DNA from: Pedobacter duraquae
GTDB lineage: Bacteria > Bacteroidota > Bacteroidia > Sphingobacteriales > Sphingobacteriaceae
DNA: 64,000 nt
Assembly (NCBI RefSeq): GCF_004362245.1
Contig: NZ_SNWM01000003.1
Location: 620,001 to 684,000, forward strand
Direction of reading: 5' to 3'
Shown: piece after piece, positions 53,523-62,835 of the stretch
Numbering within the stretch: position 1 is the first letter of the stretch
Layout of the letters: the number at the start of each line of letters is the position of its first letter
Notes under the pieces: model-generated
Seen by the model: only the letters and a program-made list of their open reading frames with translations
What the model was told of the DNA's origin: nothing
The model's database searches: none
Made by a program: the position numbers and the translations under genes

Positions 53523-56500
53523 TTAAGGGTAATAAAATGGGGTAATGTCGGCGAAGACTATATATTCTAATCCTTCGTAATTCTGCCATGCTAACTGAAC
53601 ATTTCTAAAGTAACGGGCGTCGTTAGGGTAATCCCGGTTTGGTAAGTTGAATATTTGAGTTTTACCGATTAGTCTAGCGGCAATCGACGAGGGTGGAGCT
53701 TCCGCAAGCAAAGCAATACGACCGTCGTTGTTCATTTGCCTAAAGGTGGCCACTTCATAATTATCAGATTTAACGTTGATTCCTTTCGGATTGATAACAG
53801 ACGCGATTAGTTGACCATTAAAGGGATCGGAAACCCAAGTCCCGGTGTTATAATCATACTTATATCCATACGAATAAGCAGACATATTAATTTCTCCATC
53901 TTTGTTTAGTACTATTTGCTTAAACTGCGTTAAATCTCCGTAGTAATTAGATGATATTCCGGCCGCGCTAATTGACCAGCCGCCAAGATTGGCAATTTGA
54001 GATTCAATATACCCGGCGTTGATTACATTGGCTCTTAAGTATGCTACATCTACTGTAAACGCCACAACAGACCCGTTGTCAATTGTAACTATTCCCCCGG
54101 CCGCAGCAACATCACGATACGCCATTCCTCTTAACTGGGATGTTAGATTATTATACGCTGTATTTGCAGCACCAACGGCGTTACTATACGCTGCATTCGC
54201 TTTATTGCTAGCATCCGCAGCCGCAGCAATCTGGGCAGCGCTGGAGGCGGAGTTGGCTACCGTAACGGCATAAGCGTTTGAAGCGGCTACAGCATTACCG
54301 TAGGCGGCGTTTGCTTTAGCCTGTGCGTCACTAGAAGCGGTAGCGACTGCATTAGTCTGCGCTGCATCTGCTTTACTCTGCGCTATAGAAGCGGCATAAG
54401 CGTTGGCAGAGGTAATAGCTGTAGACTGCGCGTTATTAGCCGCTGTAGAGGCGAATGAGTTCGAGGAGGATATTGCGTTCGATTGAGCGTTATTCGCTTT
54501 ATTCTGCGCATCGGTAGATGCCGTAGCGATAGCGGCGCTTTGTGCTGCATTAGCTTTTGCCTGGGATCCGGCTAGCGTTTCAGCGTTGCCGCCGGTTACA
54601 ACTATCTTACCTTTTATGAATGCCCGTTCTGCATAAATACCGTATCCGTCCAATGTTCCCAAATCAGCGTCAGTAATTCCACTAAGTTTGCCTAGACGAA
54701 CTTTTGTTTTACCGGTTAGACTTTCGGAGGTAACACCATCCAGGATATCAATGTACGGCGCCCCCTCGTCACTATTTGTTAAATATATTAACCCTTGTCT
54801 GGCTGTATCAGTAGTATTGCCGAACTGGAACACACTGTCACCGGCCGACGGGATACCGGATCCGGTTTTTGATGACTTAGTTAAATTGAACGATCCTGTG
54901 GTAATTGAGCTTACCGCAGCAGTATAATATTTCAATCCTTTGCCGTCCCAGCGCTGGCACCTAACGATATCATTAGCGCGGAGCTGTACGGCTATAGTTC
55001 CATCGTCCGTATTGATCTCGCATTTCCAGTAAGATCCCATATCGGTAACTTTGAAAAGCTTTGCAACATTTGTAATTGCGACGCTTCCGCCGTTGCCGGT
55101 AATCTCTCTAACATTGAGGACATTTATATTTAAATCCTTTCGCACTGTCAAGCTGTCAAACTCCGCAGATCCGTCAGCGTTGATTTTATAACCGGATCCG
55201 GTAAAGCCACTAACATAGTTTTTACTGATAGAATTAAATACTACATCATCTGTTGTCCGTAATGCCTGGTTGATGTAATCAGCAAATAAATGATTAGCCC
55301 ATTTAACACTATCGTCAGCGCTGCCAGCTTTTAGCTTGCTTCCTGAGATCTTTACGTACCCGTCCGCTCCGTCCAGATAAATTTGTCTGGCGCTTGGAGT
55401 TACGCTAGCCGCTCCGGGAATTGTTAAGGCGTCGTTAAACTGTCCTGTAGCAATATTTAGTTGGGCTCCCTCCTGGACTACGGATTGATTTTTAATAAAG
55501 CTATTTGGATCTACAGCTCCGCCGCCGGTTCCGTTTCCGTTACTTGGTGGTACAGTGATTCCAGAAGAAGAGCCTAGTGCATTCCCTTCTTTATCTTTAA
55601 AGTCTCCGAAATCCTCGAAAGATCTGGAGGTAATTTCTGAATCCGTTAATTCCGTAGTGAATAGTTGAGCTAGTTTTACTATTGCCGTTGCTGCTTTTGC
55701 CCGGAACGTTCCGCCAATCATAAAGAACTTAGCGTCTATCATTTGGATATTTATGGTATCCATAGGGCTAAATACCCCCATTATACTACCCTCGAATAGG
55801 ATAGAGGTCTTTTGATGCTGGTTAAGCTTGTTTTTTGCTGCAATAAACTGAAGCTTTAACGCTTCTGTTTTACCGAATCTATACCAAAGCTGGGTAGGGG
55901 ATCCGTCAGACAAACGCATCCAGCTGGTGCGCTCTCTGTTTATGTCGTCTCCAAAAAGCAAAACAGTTGGATCCGGTATAGAGGAGTATGCGCCGGACTG
56001 GGTAAGCTCCGTTACGTTTCCTATTGGCGACTTGTAATATTTGTTTTCGTCTGCCTGTATATTGACATTATCAAAGTACATCGGTATTATAGGATACCCA
56101 AAAGTAGCTTCAGCAACGTACGCACCAATAATACTGAAAACTATAGATCCATCATGTGGCGTTTGCGCTACACTGAAATTTATGGTTTTATTAACATCTG
56201 TTCCTTTGCTCCATTGATTTCTACTATAGAATGTTAAATCTTCAGTTGTCCAGCTACTTCCGTTCCAGGTGTGTTTAGGTTTGCCGTCGGCATAAAGCTC
56301 CAAGGCGAAAATGTTATCAACAGGCAGACCGCTCTTAGGCACATTTAGATCCCCTACAAGTACTAAATCTATAGATACACCAAAGGTGTTTGTTTTAAGA
56401 ATGGATATTGGCTCTGAAACCAATCTTTTAGAAAGATCTTTGTTTGCGATTTTCGCGTAGTAATCGTCAATCAGAATAGTTCCTGTTGGAAGGGTAACGC

Positions 56501-57524
56501 TTTTTTGACCTCTGCCTACCGCCAGACCATTAGAAACAGTCCAGTGCTTAAAAGGACTTGCATGAACGCTATCCGTCCAAATTTCGTCGAAGGATCCATT
56601 AGCCAGTTTGTTGCTTAAATAGCCGTATTGGTAATAGGTGGTTACAGATTTTAAAGCTAAAATATTATAGGTGTTATGATCCCTACCTACTAATTCCAGC
56701 TCCTTACCTAATCCGGCTAATTTATTATTGGCTATTGTGGCTCTTGACACATACTCACCCGCAGCATTATAGCGGCGTGCATTGTAGTTAGCTTTAGATA
56801 ACTGCGTAATATCTACGAACCACCACGCTCCGTTAGACTGTTTGAGGTTTGCGGAGAAATTATTGCAAATATCCTGTAAAACATCAAAACAGCTGTACGG
56901 CTTGCCGTTGGTGTCGATATATCTATTTGTGTCGATGAAAGTAAGCGCCAGCGGATCGTCAGCTAACCCGCTAGGCATATTGGTTTCGTACGTGTTTACT
57001 CCGGTCCAGAAATCAAGATCCAATCCTGTTTTACCCAGGCAAAAGGCTAAGATGTTTTTAAGGCTGTCAACTTTTTGGATTAATATTCCTCCGATTCCAG
57101 CAAATGGGACAGTTTTAAGAGTTCCGAGAACGTCTTTGGCCTGCAAAGTAGACTCAAACGGCGCAACCATAAACGGTTCATTAGCGCTATCCGGTAATAG
57201 GTATCCAGCCCACCGCAGCGAATCAGTATAAGCATCGGTATCTAACTTTAAAGTATAATACCGTACTTGGTGTGCTTGTTCGTCTTCTGAATAAAAGCTT
57301 TGTAAAGAAAACGTATCAGATGTTAAGATTGATATTTTAGCCTCGCTGCCGGTAATTTGAGTGAACTTTTCGTCAGCCTCATTAACTACTGTAATTTCGA
57401 GCGGCTCCGCTCCGGCTGAATAAGGAATGATCTGTCCGATATAATCCTTTTTAAGGATATCAATGCGGCATTTGTTCCCGTAAAAATTGCAAAAATCTAA
57501 CCTGTATTTAACGTTATACCCCAC
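53523..57524 (-). CDS. Large phage tail fibre / tail-tip protein
   Basis: A 1333-residue structural protein starting with GTG at 57524 behind the strong Shine-Dalgarno GGGAGGAG. The N-terminal part (about 1-650, YRLDFCNFYGNKCRIDILKK) resembles central tail-tip proteins of Bacteroidota siphophages. A Gly/Ser linker (about 652-676) leads to beta-rich segments, an Ala/Asn/Ser-rich repeat (about 981-1130), and a C-terminal tip (about 1165-1333) likely to bind the receptor. It follows the tape measure in order, as expected for a tail-tip protein. Confidence 0.82.
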   Translation of the reverse strand: MGYNVKYRLDFCNFYGNKCRIDILKKDYIGQIIPYSAGAEPLEITVVNEADEKFTQITGSEAKISILTSDTFSLQSFYSEDEQAHQVRYYTLKLDTDAYTDSLRWAGYLLPDSANEPFMVAPFESTLQAKDVLGTLKTVPFAGIGGILIQKVDSLKNILAFCLGKTGLDLDFWTGVNTYETNMPSGLADDPLALTFIDTNRYIDTNGKPYSCFDVLQDICNNFSANLKQSNGAWWFVDITQLSKANYNARRYNAAGEYVSRATIANNKLAGLGKELELVGRDHNTYNILALKSVTTYYQYGYLSNKLANGSFDEIWTDSVHASPFKHWTVSNGLAVGRGQKSVTLPTGTILIDDYYAKIANKDLSKRLVSEPISILKTNTFGVSIDLVLVGDLNVPKSGLPVDNIFALELYADGKPKHTWNGSSWTTEDLTFYSRNQWSKGTDVNKTINFSVAQTPHDGSIVFSIIGAYVAEATFGYPIIPMYFDNVNIQADENKYYKSPIGNVTELTQSGAYSSIPDPTVLLFGDDINRERTSWMRLSDGSPTQLWYRFGKTEALKLQFIAAKNKLNQHQKTSILFEGSIMGVFSPMDTINIQMIDAKFFMIGGTFRAKAATAIVKLAQLFTTELTDSEITSRSFEDFGDFKDKEGNALGSSSGITVPPSNGNGTGGGAVDPNSFIKNQSVVQEGAQLNIATGQFNDALTIPGAASVTPSARQIYLDGADGYVKISGSKLKAGSADDSVKWANHLFADYINQALRTTDDVVFNSISKNYVSGFTGSGYKINADGSAEFDSLTVRKDLNINVLNVREITGNGGSVAITNVAKLFKVTDMGSYWKCEINTDDGTIAVQLRANDIVRCQRWDGKGLKYYTAAVSSITTGSFNLTKSSKTGSGIPSAGDSVFQFGNTTDTARQGLIYLTNSDEGAPYIDILDGVTSESLTGKTKVRLGKLSGITDADLGTLDGYGIYAERAFIKGKIVVTGGNAETLAGSQAKANAAQSAAIATASTDAQNKANNAQSNAISSSNSFASTAANNAQSTAITSANAYAASIAQSKADAAQTNAVATASSDAQAKANAAYGNAVAASNAYAVTVANSASSAAQIAAAADASNKANAAYSNAVGAANTAYNNLTSQLRGMAYRDVAAAGGIVTIDNGSVVAFTVDVAYLRANVINAGYIESQIANLGGWSISAAGISSNYYGDLTQFKQIVLNKDGEINMSAYSYGYKYDYNTGTWVSDPFNGQLIASVINPKGINVKSDNYEVATFRQMNNDGRIALLAEAPPSSIAARLIGKTQIFNLPNRDYPNDARYFRNVQLAWQNYEGLEYIVFADITPFYYP
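54135..54580 (-). repeat. Ala/Asn/Ser-rich repeat region in the tail fibre
   Basis: About 150 residues built from degenerate units such as AQNKANNAQSNAIS, AQSKADAAQTNAVA and AQAKANAAYGNAVA, about 14-30 residues apart. This is compatible with a trimeric coiled-coil shaft. Low-complexity DNA like this favours unequal recombination and length variation. Confidence 0.75.
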
Positions 57525-57553
57525 TTATTAGCTCCTCCCTCACTTATCAGTGA

Positions 57554-57623
57554 TAAAGGTATTTACTTACCTACGAAGCAAAAAAAATAATTTCGATAAG
57601 TAAATAATTAGGTATGTTTGATT
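57554..57623 (-). promoter_or_regulatory. Candidate phage promoter and box (copy B) for the tail-fibre gene
   Basis: On the minus strand: box AATCAAACATACC (57611-57623), AT-rich stretch with eight T, -33 TTTG (57579-57582), 17-nt spacer and -7-like TACCTTTA (57554-57561, one mismatch). A palindrome TTATC-AGT-GATAA (57544-57556) overlaps it. The GTG start at 57524 lies 29 nt after the -7 box. Confidence 0.5.
57613..57620 (+). promoter_or_regulatory. -7 box of the moron-like gene
   Basis: TATGTTTG matches TAnnTTTG and ends 3 nt before the ATG at 57624; a TTTCG sits 17 nt upstream. It overlaps phage box B on the other strand. Confidence 0.5.
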
Positions 57624-58076
57624 ATGAAAACTTTAATGCTACTCCTATTGTCGCTTTTGCCCATTTTTTCGAAATCTCAACAGCCAGAGGCTAAGCCAGT
57701 GAAAGGAACAAATGTTATTTATATTAAAAACGACAAGAGTGCGGCAGAGAATTACGAGGTCGCCGCGAAAACGTTACTAGATAATGGATTTTACATTGAG
57801 CAGAAGGACGCAGATTTTAAGACTCTAAAAACGCAACCCAGAAAAATAAACAAATCAACATATCTTTATTTTTTAAATATTAGGGCTACAGATCACCAAA
57901 TCGTGATACAGGGTCAATTTAAAACCGGGATAGAACTTTCTATCGGAGGGGTAAAGGATCCAGACAATTACGAACAGATAAAATTTAGAAATATTTCTGG
58001 ATATAAGTTAGCGTTTAAAAGCATGGAAAACGCAGCGCTTTTATTTTCCATGCCTTTAGTATTCGGAGAGATCTAA
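57624..58076 (+). CDS. Exported moron-like prophage protein
   Basis: A 150-residue protein with a signal peptide (MKTLMLLLLSLLPIFSKSQQ), the only prophage gene here on the + strand. The mature part is basic and mixed alpha/beta (AAKTLLDNGFYIEQKDADFKTL...LYFLNIRATDHQIVIQGQF). Family not recognised. It has its own host-style -7 box and overlaps the convergent tape-measure stop by 4 nt. Such inserted, independently promoted genes are typical of morons expressed in the lysogen; an envelope-modifying or exclusion role would be inference. Confidence 0.7.
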   Translation: MKTLMLLLLSLLPIFSKSQQPEAKPVKGTNVIYIKNDKSAAENYEVAAKTLLDNGFYIEQKDADFKTLKTQPRKINKSTYLYFLNIRATDHQIVIQGQFKTGIELSIGGVKDPDNYEQIKFRNISGYKLAFKSMENAALLFSMPLVFGEI

Positions 58077-61000
58077 GTCCTATTGTTGTTTCTTTTTTGT
58101 CTTTCGATAGCAATAACTAGCTCTCCCATTGAAATTTTGTTTGACACAACATAGGTGTCGCCTCCAGATCTATCACCTATCATGCTTTTTAGTTTGCTAA
58201 GTGGGCTTATGACCTCCGGATCATGTTTAGCGTTTGAATATTCACCAACCATAGCCAGGGTAGGAGCGGAAACAATACCGCCGTTTGCGAAATGGGGTAC
58301 CCCAAACTTGCTGCCGGAATCTGCAACTCCAGCAGCATCCCCGCCAGTCATTTTTGATACAGTGCCTTTTATGTACCCTCCTAATGCAAGAAGCGCAGCT
58401 CCGGCAGCTATTGCGGTAAATGGATTGGTAAATGCGCTTTTTATTCCCAACATAGCCACTCCAATCCCTATAGCGGCCTTACCTAATTGAGACGCTATAT
58501 TCCCGATAGCACCAAGCAACATAGAACCGAAGTCCTCGACGCCTGAAACGCCAGATATTAGCCCGCCCAACAAATCCGCCGTGCCGCTTATCATGTCGCC
58601 GACCCCTTGATTTAAAAGGTCTACAGCTTGTTTGTTGAAATTGTCAAGAGCATGCAGTACATCACCGTTTTTTACAAGTCCGGCCATCTGATCTTGATAA
58701 TTCTTATAGTCAACCTGTTTGTTTTTGTACTGTTCCTTTAGCTTTTTAATCGCTATCTCGTTCGCGTCAATTTCCGCAGCCAGCGGACTACCCATTTTGG
58801 TGTTCATGAAAATATCCGCCTGATGTTCTCGGTATTCTCTGGCTACTTCTGCAAGTTGAGCAGCAATTACATTAACGTCGTTAGCGGCTTGTGCTGCCGT
58901 CACTTTAGCTACTTCTACGCCTTGTTGTTGCCTAATTAGCGCGATTGCCGCAGCGTTACCCTGTGCTAGCCTAACTTGTTCGTCATACCCCGCGGTAATG
59001 GTTGCGATTTCCTTAGCGGATCCTGCAAGTTCAAGGCTAGATATTTCAGTTTGACGTTTGTTGATCGCTTCTTTAATCTTTGCGGTATTCGCGTCGAGAA
59101 TAGCCGTAGATCCTTCAGTATAATTGGTTTGAAGTGTTTGTGTAGCCTGTGTTTTTTTATCTCCAGCAGGCAGCTTGTCAATTACCGCCTTGATTTTATT
59201 ATACTGATCGTCCCACGCCTGTAGATCTTTTGCTAAACCCTCTTTTGTTACAATATTGGCTTTATTGTGGAACTCGGTTAATTGTTTGGCGACTGATTCA
59301 AATTGCGTTTCATAGCTTTTATCTTTTTTCGGCGCGCCCAGTAAATCCTTTAGCTGTGCTTTGAGCGCCATTATTTTATTATAGACGTCGCTACCTTTTA
59401 TCGCAGATCCAGATTGTTTAGATAGTTCAGTGATTTCCTTTCTGATCGCAGCAATAGAGTCCAGCACTTTAGCGGGAACTACAGCGGCGTTATAGGTTTT
59501 ATCATACTGAGTTTTCAAGTTTTTAACCAGGAGTATTTGAAACTGTAACATCGTCTCTGTCTCCTGTAATTTTTGGGTGTCCGCCAGACTTCGATCTCCT
59601 ACGCGCTTTTCGGCATAAGCAGCCGTCGCGGCTTTGTACCTTGCTTCCAGATTGGTCATTAGATCTATCTCGTGATTGATCTGTTTAGCTACGTCGCTTT
59701 GTTCTGGGTTATTTTTGAAGATTGATCCCGCAGATTGAGCGGCGTTCTTTTTTACCTTCTCGTAGCCCTCAGATCTGGATTGTCTGGCGCTGTCTCCAAT
59801 TAGCTTTTTTGGATCCGTCGCCAGCTCATAGAATATTCCCAAGGCTTTACTCAATAGCCCTACAGATTCAACAGCTTTAGCAGCTCCGTCAACAACAACG
59901 GTAAAGAAAGCGCTAATAGCGCCTTTAGTTTCTACCATTTCGGTAAAAGCGTTTTTAACTCGGTTAACTGATCCGCCTAAAGACTCTACAATCTCGTTTT
60001 GATCATTTCCGAAAGTCTTATCTAGTTCGTCCGCTAACTTTGGCAGTAAATCAGATGCAAGAACTTTCCCGTCCTGAAGGAGCTTTCCTAATTCCTGTTG
60101 AGTTACACCCATAGCACGGGCAGCGATAGCAAACGCACCAGGTAAACGCTCACCTAATTGGCCTCTCAGCTCTTCCGCTTGTACATTACCTTTGGAAATC
60201 ATTTGCTGTAATGCAGTCAGCGCGCCAGAAACCTGTTCATTGGAAAGCTTTAGTTTTGCTCCAGCGTTAGCTACAGCATTAAAAACTCTATCCGTCTCTT
60301 TTAATGAAAAGTTTGAAGCAATAGCAGCGCCCGCAAATGATCTGTAAGCGTCAGCAAGTCCAATGTACTCCAATCCTAAGCGATTGGCTGTTTTATGGAG
60401 CCCGTCCATTTTCTCCTTTGCAACATCTACACTCTGGAATGTAAACTCCAGGGATGTTTTGATCCCGTCGGTTTTTAATGCCGTATCAAATGCCGCTTGT
60501 AGTAATGCGCTAGCAGATAAATACCCCGCAGCCATTCCCGCCAATGTTCTTGCAGCCCCACCTAAAGCGCCAGCGTAATCACCAACGTTTCGCTGGTGAT
60601 TGCCCATTGTAGCGTCAACCTGTTTGAGTTTGTCGTTTAATTCGTTGTATTCCCGAATCATTGACTCAATAGCTGGATTTGTCGCATTCATTACTCCACC
60701 AGCCGCACGTATCTCCCTGCCTAACGCAGCCATTCTGATCCGCGCCTCATCGTAGCTGTCGGACGCAGCCTTTATGGTAGTTCTATTTTGAGCGGTAGCA
60801 ACTCTGTGCGCCGCTAGCTCGGTTCTGCTAGCCGCTAAAGCAGCCCTCTGTCTTTCTGTAGCCGATCTAGCCTTTTCGGTTTCCGTTTTCTGACGCTCGG
60901 TCTCTAAACGTTGGCTTTTAAGATCTAATGTCGCTTGCCTGGTATCGGCGGACATTTGTTTCGACGCGGCGCTTAGCGCTTTTGTGCTCTTGGTGTCGGA

Positions 61001-61159
61001 CATTGTAATTCCGAGACGCTTAAATGTTTCTTCCAGATCCTTAAGGCCGGTATTACTGGCGTTTACGAAATGGGTAATATCACTTTCTCCCTTTTTCAGT
61101 CCGACTGCAAGGGAATCCATTTTTGCCTGGACTTCCAGCGTTAATAAAGCATCACTCAC
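58073..61159 (-). CDS. Phage tail tape measure protein
   Basis: A 1028-residue protein that sets tail length and fills the tail tube. It starts with GTG at 61159 behind GGGGGAG. It has N-terminal coiled coils (about 65-190), the tape-measure N-terminal-domain signature (about 300-360, MISKGNVQAEELRGQLGERL), long helical stretches and hydrophobic segments (about 905-960, including LGGLISGVSGVEDFGSMLLG) that may insert in the host membrane. It lies directly after the tail-chaperone frame, as in most siphophages. Confidence 0.93.
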   Translation of the reverse strand: MSDALLTLEVQAKMDSLAVGLKKGESDITHFVNASNTGLKDLEETFKRLGITMSDTKSTKALSAASKQMSADTRQATLDLKSQRLETERQKTETEKARSATERQRAALAASRTELAAHRVATAQNRTTIKAASDSYDEARIRMAALGREIRAAGGVMNATNPAIESMIREYNELNDKLKQVDATMGNHQRNVGDYAGALGGAARTLAGMAAGYLSASALLQAAFDTALKTDGIKTSLEFTFQSVDVAKEKMDGLHKTANRLGLEYIGLADAYRSFAGAAIASNFSLKETDRVFNAVANAGAKLKLSNEQVSGALTALQQMISKGNVQAEELRGQLGERLPGAFAIAARAMGVTQQELGKLLQDGKVLASDLLPKLADELDKTFGNDQNEIVESLGGSVNRVKNAFTEMVETKGAISAFFTVVVDGAAKAVESVGLLSKALGIFYELATDPKKLIGDSARQSRSEGYEKVKKNAAQSAGSIFKNNPEQSDVAKQINHEIDLMTNLEARYKAATAAYAEKRVGDRSLADTQKLQETETMLQFQILLVKNLKTQYDKTYNAAVVPAKVLDSIAAIRKEITELSKQSGSAIKGSDVYNKIMALKAQLKDLLGAPKKDKSYETQFESVAKQLTEFHNKANIVTKEGLAKDLQAWDDQYNKIKAVIDKLPAGDKKTQATQTLQTNYTEGSTAILDANTAKIKEAINKRQTEISSLELAGSAKEIATITAGYDEQVRLAQGNAAAIALIRQQQGVEVAKVTAAQAANDVNVIAAQLAEVAREYREHQADIFMNTKMGSPLAAEIDANEIAIKKLKEQYKNKQVDYKNYQDQMAGLVKNGDVLHALDNFNKQAVDLLNQGVGDMISGTADLLGGLISGVSGVEDFGSMLLGAIGNIASQLGKAAIGIGVAMLGIKSAFTNPFTAIAAGAALLALGGYIKGTVSKMTGGDAAGVADSGSKFGVPHFANGGIVSAPTLAMVGEYSNAKHDPEVISPLSKLKSMIGDRSGGDTYVVSNKISMGELVIAIERQKRNNNRT

Positions 61160-61836
61160 TTATCTCCCCCTCTCTAATTCAGCGGCAATAGCTTTTGCAA
61201 GTACGGCCGCTCTCTTTTTCGTAATTCTTTTTGATTCTGGTTTAGGCTTAACATCACCCTCCATTGGCCACCAATCAAGCATGCTTTCGGGTGCTTTTTG
61301 AGGATCTGCGTATCCGCAAAGGATCACCCATCCTAATGACCGAATGCGTTTCCATTCGCGCGCATCCTTACTAAAAAAGCCCTCACACATCAAGTTATAT
61401 TCCTTGTGCGTCAGGGCATAATATTCCTTTGGTTTTAGGTTTAGCTCTCCAAAGGCGAATCTTTTAACGTCGTCCCAGTTCGTTTCTTTTTCTGTTTTGG
61501 TTTTTCTGGCTGTACCTCTACCTTTTTTTTTACAATGGATACTAATTGCTCTCCCGCCTTACTTTCTTCAAAGCATTTATAGACGTCACCCAGAACAGAG
61601 CTTCTCACGGAGATTAGTTCGCCTACGCTTTCGGCTATTTCGCGGTAAGATTTGCGCGGGTTGTATCCTTCTACAATTTCATCATTGCAGTATCCAGAAT
61701 AAATAAGGTCTGTTATAAGCTTGCTCCAGCCAATACCGCCGTTAGCCTGCCTGTTTCCAAACTCTTCAATAGCAAGCATTCCGAAAGTAAGAGGGGTTAA
61801 TACCCCTCCTAATTCGATTGTAATTCTACCGTTCAT
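61160..61836 (-). CDS. Tail assembly chaperone GT fusion made by -1 frameshift
   Basis: The short frame ending at 61160 has no convincing start or ribosome site of its own, but its reading frame is open without a stop back to a slippery run of nine A in the upstream chaperone gene. A -1 shift at A-AAA-AAG (61522-61528) would join 105 residues of the first frame to 120 residues of the second (225 in all), including NWDDVKRFAFGELNLKPKEYYALT. This is the classic gpG/gpGT layout, located exactly between tail tube and tape measure. Efficiency cannot be judged. Confidence 0.85.
61441..61836 (-). CDS. Tail assembly chaperone (gpG-like), zero-frame product
   Basis: A 131-residue protein (MNGRITIELGGVLTPLTFGMLAIEEFG...) lying 4 nt after the tail-tube gene. 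It ends in a Lys/Glu-rich tail just past the slippery A run, as gpG-type proteins do. In siphophages such proteins bind the tape measure during tail assembly and are absent from the finished virion. Family assignment relies mainly on position and the frameshift. Confidence 0.8.
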   Translation of the reverse strand: MNGRITIELGGVLTPLTFGMLAIEEFGNRQANGGIGWSKLITDLIYSGYCNDEIVEGYNPRKSYREIAESVGELISVRSSVLGDVYKCFEESKAGEQLVSIVKKKVEVQPEKPKQKKKRTGTTLKDSPLES

Positions 61837-61840
61837 ACAA

Positions 61841-62281
61841 TTACGCTTCTACAGTGAATAACACACCACCGGTTACCTGGAATGTAGCACTAAAAGTCAC
61901 CGCCGTATTGTGGTCGGCTCCTTTACTTAGCGCGCTGATCCAAACGTCACCACGAACGATATCAGTAGCATCATTTACGCCTACCATCTTCATAGGAAAC
62001 GTTGTTCCTAATTGCCACAACCCGGACAGGGTTTTGAATGATGCTTGTGTAGGTGTTCCGGTTTCGTTGATAGCATTCCCATCCCCTTTGAAACTTGAAC
62101 TTTTTGATCCGGCCATAGATGTGTCCTCTTTGCCTGAACATTTAGTAGTAGTGTCAATAGAAGCGGTAGAGCCGTCCCATGAGTTTGTTTTTAAACAAGC
62201 TAACGGCACCCAGGCGGGTGTAGTACCGATTTTCGCGAACAGAATAACATCTGTACCGTTTTTAAAAGCTTCTCCAGCCAT
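61841..62281 (-). CDS. Major tail tube protein
   Basis: A 146-residue protein whose opening MAGEAFKNGTDVILFAK, middle DTTTKCSGKEDTSMAGSKSSSF and ending FSATFQVTGGVLFTVEA fit TP901-1-type major tail proteins. It starts 4 nt after GGAGGAGAAGG, one of the strongest ribosome-binding sites in the window, consistent with a highly expressed structural protein. A candidate promoter and phage box lie in the 107-bp gap upstream. Confidence 0.87.
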   Translation of the reverse strand: MAGEAFKNGTDVILFAKIGTTPAWVPLACLKTNSWDGSTASIDTTTKCSGKEDTSMAGSKSSSFKGDGNAINETGTPTQASFKTLSGLWQLGTTFPMKMVGVNDATDIVRGDVWISALSKGADHNTAVTFSATFQVTGGVLFTVEA

Positions 62282-62323
62282 AATTCCTTCTCCTCCTTTA
62301 TCTTTTACTTTTAAACTTGACTG

Positions 62324-62383
62324 CTAAATTAGATATACTGCTTTGTAGGCAAAAAAATAATTTAAATAATTGATATGTTGATT
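62324..62383 (-). promoter_or_regulatory. Candidate phage promoter and box (copy A) for the tail-tube gene
   Basis: On the minus strand: box AATCAACATATC (62372-62383) starting a few bases after the upstream stop, an AT-rich stretch with seven T, -33 TTTG (62350-62353), 18-nt spacer and -7-like TAATTTAG (62324-62331, one mismatch). The layout repeats that at 57554-57623. Confidence 0.5.
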
Positions 62384-62388
62384 AATCT

Positions 62389-62835
62389 TTACGTAAGCTG
62401 TTGTATTTCGTGCTTGTAGATGTTGACCTTTCTAAATATGTTTTTGACTTTGCTTTCCTCTGTAATTGGCCTGGAAAGGGTGCGTACTGCGTTCATTATA
62501 TTGAAATCTGGTAGCAGGCTGATTCTATTAGCTGGATCTCCAGCAACAATGATGCTGTTTAGCTGGTTAGACACGCTATCAACAGGAGCAGAGCTACCAG
62601 TCCCAGGCGGAAACCTTGAAACAATATCGAATGTGATATGCACGTCGGTATTGAATCCCTGCTTTGTGCTGTTGTCTGCTTCGTTATGATCCTTAATTAC
62701 CACAAAATAGGACGGAGCATCATTCGGAACAAACGTATCATAGACTGGAACCAGTTTTGAGTCAACAACTAGCACGTTATCTAATTTTGCCATGTAGGCG
62801 GCTCTCAGTGCGAAAGCAATATCTTTTAAATCCAT
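62389..62835 (-). CDS. Tail terminator / completion protein (DUF3168-like)
   Basis: A 148-residue protein with the pattern of siphophage tail terminators (DUF3168 type): APSYFVVIKDHNEADNSTK, VHITFDIVSRFPPG. It would cap the tail tube at the head-proximal end. The start at 62835 overlaps the upstream stop by 1 nt (TAATG), with GGAGA nearby. Placement immediately before the tail tube supports the call. Confidence 0.75.
   Translation of the reverse strand: MDLKDIAFALRAAYMAKLDNVLVVDSKLVPVYDTFVPNDAPSYFVVIKDHNEADNSTKQGFNTDVHITFDIVSRFPPGTGSSAPVDSVSNQLNSIIVAGDPANRISLLPDFNIMNAVRTLSRPITEESKVKNIFRKVNIYKHEIQQLT

Noticed and set aside
61160-61393. Independent small gene between the tail chaperone and the tape measure
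   Set aside because: Its frame is open further upstream to the slippery A run and it has no good start; better explained as the frameshifted part of a GT fusion.
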